A DNA stretch of 64,000 nucleotides from positions 2,294,001 through 2,358,000 of the forward strand of contig NZ_CP102592.1 of assembly GCF_025666195.1 (NCBI RefSeq), in the 5' to 3' direction. Numbering within the stretch: position 1 is the stretch's first letter; the number at the start of each line of letters is the position of its first letter. This document shows positions 62,570 to 64,000 of the stretch, in pieces. This DNA comes from Xanthomonas sp. CFBP 8443. Lineage in GTDB: Bacteria; Pseudomonadota; Gammaproteobacteria; Xanthomonadales; Xanthomonadaceae. Made by a program: the position numbers and the translations under genes. The notes under the pieces are model-generated. The model did no database searches. It saw only the letters and a list, made by a program, of their open reading frames with translations, and had not been told where the DNA came from.

Positions 62570-62959
62570 CTACGGCAGGTCGAGGCCGGCGTCCTCGCCG
62601 TAGCGGTTCAGCCATGCGGTGCGCGCCGGGTCCTGGCGGTACTGCGCGCGCAGCTTGGTCCAGGCCGCTTCGTTGCCGTCGCAGTACTTCGCGATCGCCC
62701 GTTCCAGTTCGCGGCGGCGCGCCGCGTCGTAGGGCTCTTCGCCGGCGAAGTGGTTGCAGACGTCCTGGCGCGCGACGAACGCGCGCACGTCCTGCGGCAT
62801 GGCGCAGAAGCCGGCGTGGTGCTCGGGATCCACGTCCGCGGGAATGGCGCAGGCGGCCTTGGCCGCCGGCGCGCCCGCCGGTGCGGCCGCGTCGGCGCCG
62901 GACATCAGGCCCGGCAGCGTCAGCAGCGCCACCAGGGCGAGCTCGCGGGGTGTTCGCAT
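62570..62959 (-). CDS. Small exported cysteine-containing protein
   Basis: A 129-residue protein with a signal peptide (ELALVALLTLPGLMSGADA). The mature part has four cysteines (ACAIP, GFCAM, DVCNHF, KYCDG), which suits two disulfides. Further recognisable pieces are PQDVRAFVARQDVCNHFAGEEP and YDAARRRELERAIAKYC. No family recognised. It starts four bases after the stop of the EF-P-like gene on the same strand, so it is likely co-transcribed. Confidence 0.65.
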   Translation of the reverse strand: MRTPRELALVALLTLPGLMSGADAAAPAGAPAAKAACAIPADVDPEHHAGFCAMPQDVRAFVARQDVCNHFAGEEPYDAARRRELERAIAKYCDGNEAAWTKLRAQYRQDPARTAWLNRYGEDAGLDLP

Positions 62960-62963
62960 GCGC

Positions 62964-63530
62964 TCAGTCCGCACGCCCGGCGAACTCGCCGGTGGTGGTG
63001 TTGACCAGCACGCGCTCGCCGTTGCCGATGTACTCCGGCACCATGATCTCCAGCCCGGTATTGAGCTTGGCCGGCTTCGGCCGCTTGGTCGCGGTGCCGC
63101 CCTTCAGCTCCGGCGGGGTCTCCACCACTTCCAGGGTCACGCTCTGCGGCAGCTGCACCGCCACCGGCTGGTCGTCGATGACCTGCACGTAGATGCCGGT
63201 CAGGCCCTCGGTGATGTAGCCGGCGTCGTCGCCGATCACGTCGGCGTCGAGCGTGTACGGGGTGTAGTCCTCGTCGTCCAGGAACACGAACGCGTCGCCG
63301 TCCTTATACGAGAAGGTGGCCTGGTGGCGGGTCAGTTCGACCTCGCGCAGGTCGTCGTCGCCGTCGAAGCTGGCGTCGAGCTTGTTGCCGCCCGGCACGC
63401 TGTACATCACGAAGCGGAAGCGCACGTTGCCGCCGCGGCCCTGCGGCGAGCTGCGTTCGATGTCGCGGATCTGATAGACGCCGTTGTTGTACTCGACGAC
63501 GTTGCCTTTCTTGATTTCGTTGGCTTTCAT
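62964..63530 (-). CDS. yeiP: Elongation factor P-like protein (YeiP/EfpL)
   Basis: A 188-residue three-domain EF-P paralogue, not canonical EF-P: it starts [15 protein letters not shown] and has [35 protein letters not shown] (in part DEDYTPYTL), [18 protein letters not shown] and [16 protein letters not shown], as in E. coli YeiP. The loop that carries the modified lysine of EF-P reads SSPQGRGGN here, with Arg at its tip as in EfpL. EF-P-type factors rescue ribosomes stalled at polyproline; EfpL works on a wider set of motifs without modification. The ATG at 63530 gives the full N-terminus. Confidence 0.93.
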   Translation of the reverse strand: MKANEIKKGNVVEYNNGVYQIRDIERSSPQGRGGNVRFRFVMYSVPGGNKLDASFDGDDDLREVELTRHQATFSYKDGDAFVFLDDEDYTPYTLDADVIGDDAGYITEGLTGIYVQVIDDQPVAVQLPQSVTLEVVETPPELKGGTATKRPKPAKLNTGLEIMVPEYIGNGERVLVNTTTGEFAGRAD

Positions 63531-63540
63531 GGGTTTGGAG

Positions 63541-63642
63541 CCGGGATTGGGGATTGGAGATTCGGGATTGGTAAAGAGCAGGGCGGGGGGCGAAGGGGGC
63601 GGGGCGCTTTACGAATCCCCAATCCCGAATCACGAATCCCGG
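63541..63642. repeat. Inverted arrays of a GGGATTG/C heptad, element 3
   Basis: CCGGGATTGGGGATTGGAGA... (63541-63576) and 63607-63642 are inverted copies with about six mismatches over 36 bases. The second arm directly abuts the stop of the SDR gene. The unit differs from elements 1 and 2 by ATT in place of ACT, but is also seven bases long. Confidence 0.82.
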
Positions 63643-64000
63643 TTACTTGGGCGCCAAGCGTACCGCGCCGTCGAGACGAATGACCTCGCCGTTGAGATAG
63701 CGGTTGCGCAGCAGGAACATCACCGTGTCGGCGAATTCCTCCGGGCGGCCGAGTCGCGGCGGGAACGGGATCGACGCGGCCAGCGACTGCTGCACCACCT
63801 CGGGCATGCCGTCCACCATCGGGGTCCAGAAGATGCCAGGGGCGACGGTGTTGACGCGGATGCCGAAGCGCGCCAGTTCGCGTGCCATCGGCAGGGTCAT
63901 CGCCACCACGCCGCCCTTGGATGCGGCATAGGCGGCCTGGCCGATCTGGCCTTCGTAGGCGGCGACGCTGGCGGTGTTGACGATCGCGCCGCGCTCGCCG
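63643..64000 (-). CDS. SDR-family oxidoreductase, type II 3-hydroxyacyl-CoA dehydrogenase-like (5' end outside window)
   Basis: The last 119 codons are present; the gene continues past the window edge. It contains [32 protein letters not shown], where the YAASK motif gives the catalytic Tyr and Lys, preceded by Ser in NTAS. The remainder, [16 protein letters not shown] and [18 protein letters not shown], is typical of short-chain dehydrogenases of the 17-beta-HSD type 10 group, which act on 3-hydroxyacyl-CoA. The N-terminal NAD-binding glycine motif is outside the window. The substrate is inferred. Confidence 0.85.
   Translation of the reverse strand, partial: GERGAIVNTASVAAYEGQIGQAAYAASKGGVVAMTLPMARELARFGIRVNTVAPGIFWTPMVDGMPEVVQQSLAASIPFPPRLGRPEEFADTVMFLLRNRYLNGEVIRLDGAVRLAPK

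Overview
The window comes from a very GC-rich gammaproteobacterium of the Xanthomonadaceae, most likely a Xanthomonas. The evidence is the xanthomonad gene sets (thrABC close to a complete hisG-hisI operon led by a TrpR-like regulator, a TonB receptor next to glycan-degrading enzymes under a LacI repressor, divergent serA and D-2-hydroxyglutarate dehydrogenase) and the abundance of GTAG-type REP palindromes. The species cannot be named from this sequence. No insertion sequence, prophage, CRISPR array or rRNA operon was seen.

Layout. 1-2.5 kb: end of a GH3 beta-glucosidase and a sodium/solute symporter. 2.5-6.3 kb (minus): a GAF-GGDEF-EAL protein and a RegB/RegA redox two-component system. 6.4-8.4 kb: ispG and a PAP2 phosphatase. 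8.6-19.2 kb (minus): racemase, NERD-helicase, a decayed permease fragment, a TPM-domain protein, EamA permease, murB, pyrD, methyltransferase, a small membrane protein, a phosphoesterase and an ALDH7 dehydrogenase. 19.35 kb: tRNA-Arg(CCU). 19.9-26.3 kb: a lipoprotein, then thrA-thrB-thrC with a Thr-rich leader peptide in front and a 720-base structured repeat between thrB and thrC. 27-37.2 kb: an FNR-like regulator, hisS, and hisR-like/hisG-D-C-B-H-A-F-I. 37.3-41 kb: a secreted phosphoesterase, a REP array and a secreted caspase-fold protein.

41.4-50.2 kb is a carbohydrate-utilisation locus: a TonB receptor (minus) faces a GH92 mannosidase, a LacI regulator and a GH47 mannosidase, with three copies of an ATCGAT-centred operator between them. 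The receptor would import mannose-rich glycan pieces and the two mannosidases trim them. 50.3-52.3 kb is methionine salvage (mtnB, mtnD, mtnC). Two tandem APC permeases, a Nudix enzyme, serA with a divergent D-2-hydroxyglutarate dehydrogenase, and a DUF2388/DUF4105 envelope pair follow. The right end holds a 111-base tandem REP array, a small secreted protein, the EF-P paralogue YeiP/EfpL and the 3' part of an SDR gene.

The most notable non-coding features are: (i) the thr leader peptide with mutually exclusive RNA stems that can hide the thrA Shine-Dalgarno; (ii) two inverted, sequence-diverged but structurally matching cloverleaf elements between thrB and thrC, whose hairpin loops present GGA; (iii) a palindromic operator sitting on the promoter of the his regulator; and (iv) the LacI operator triad.
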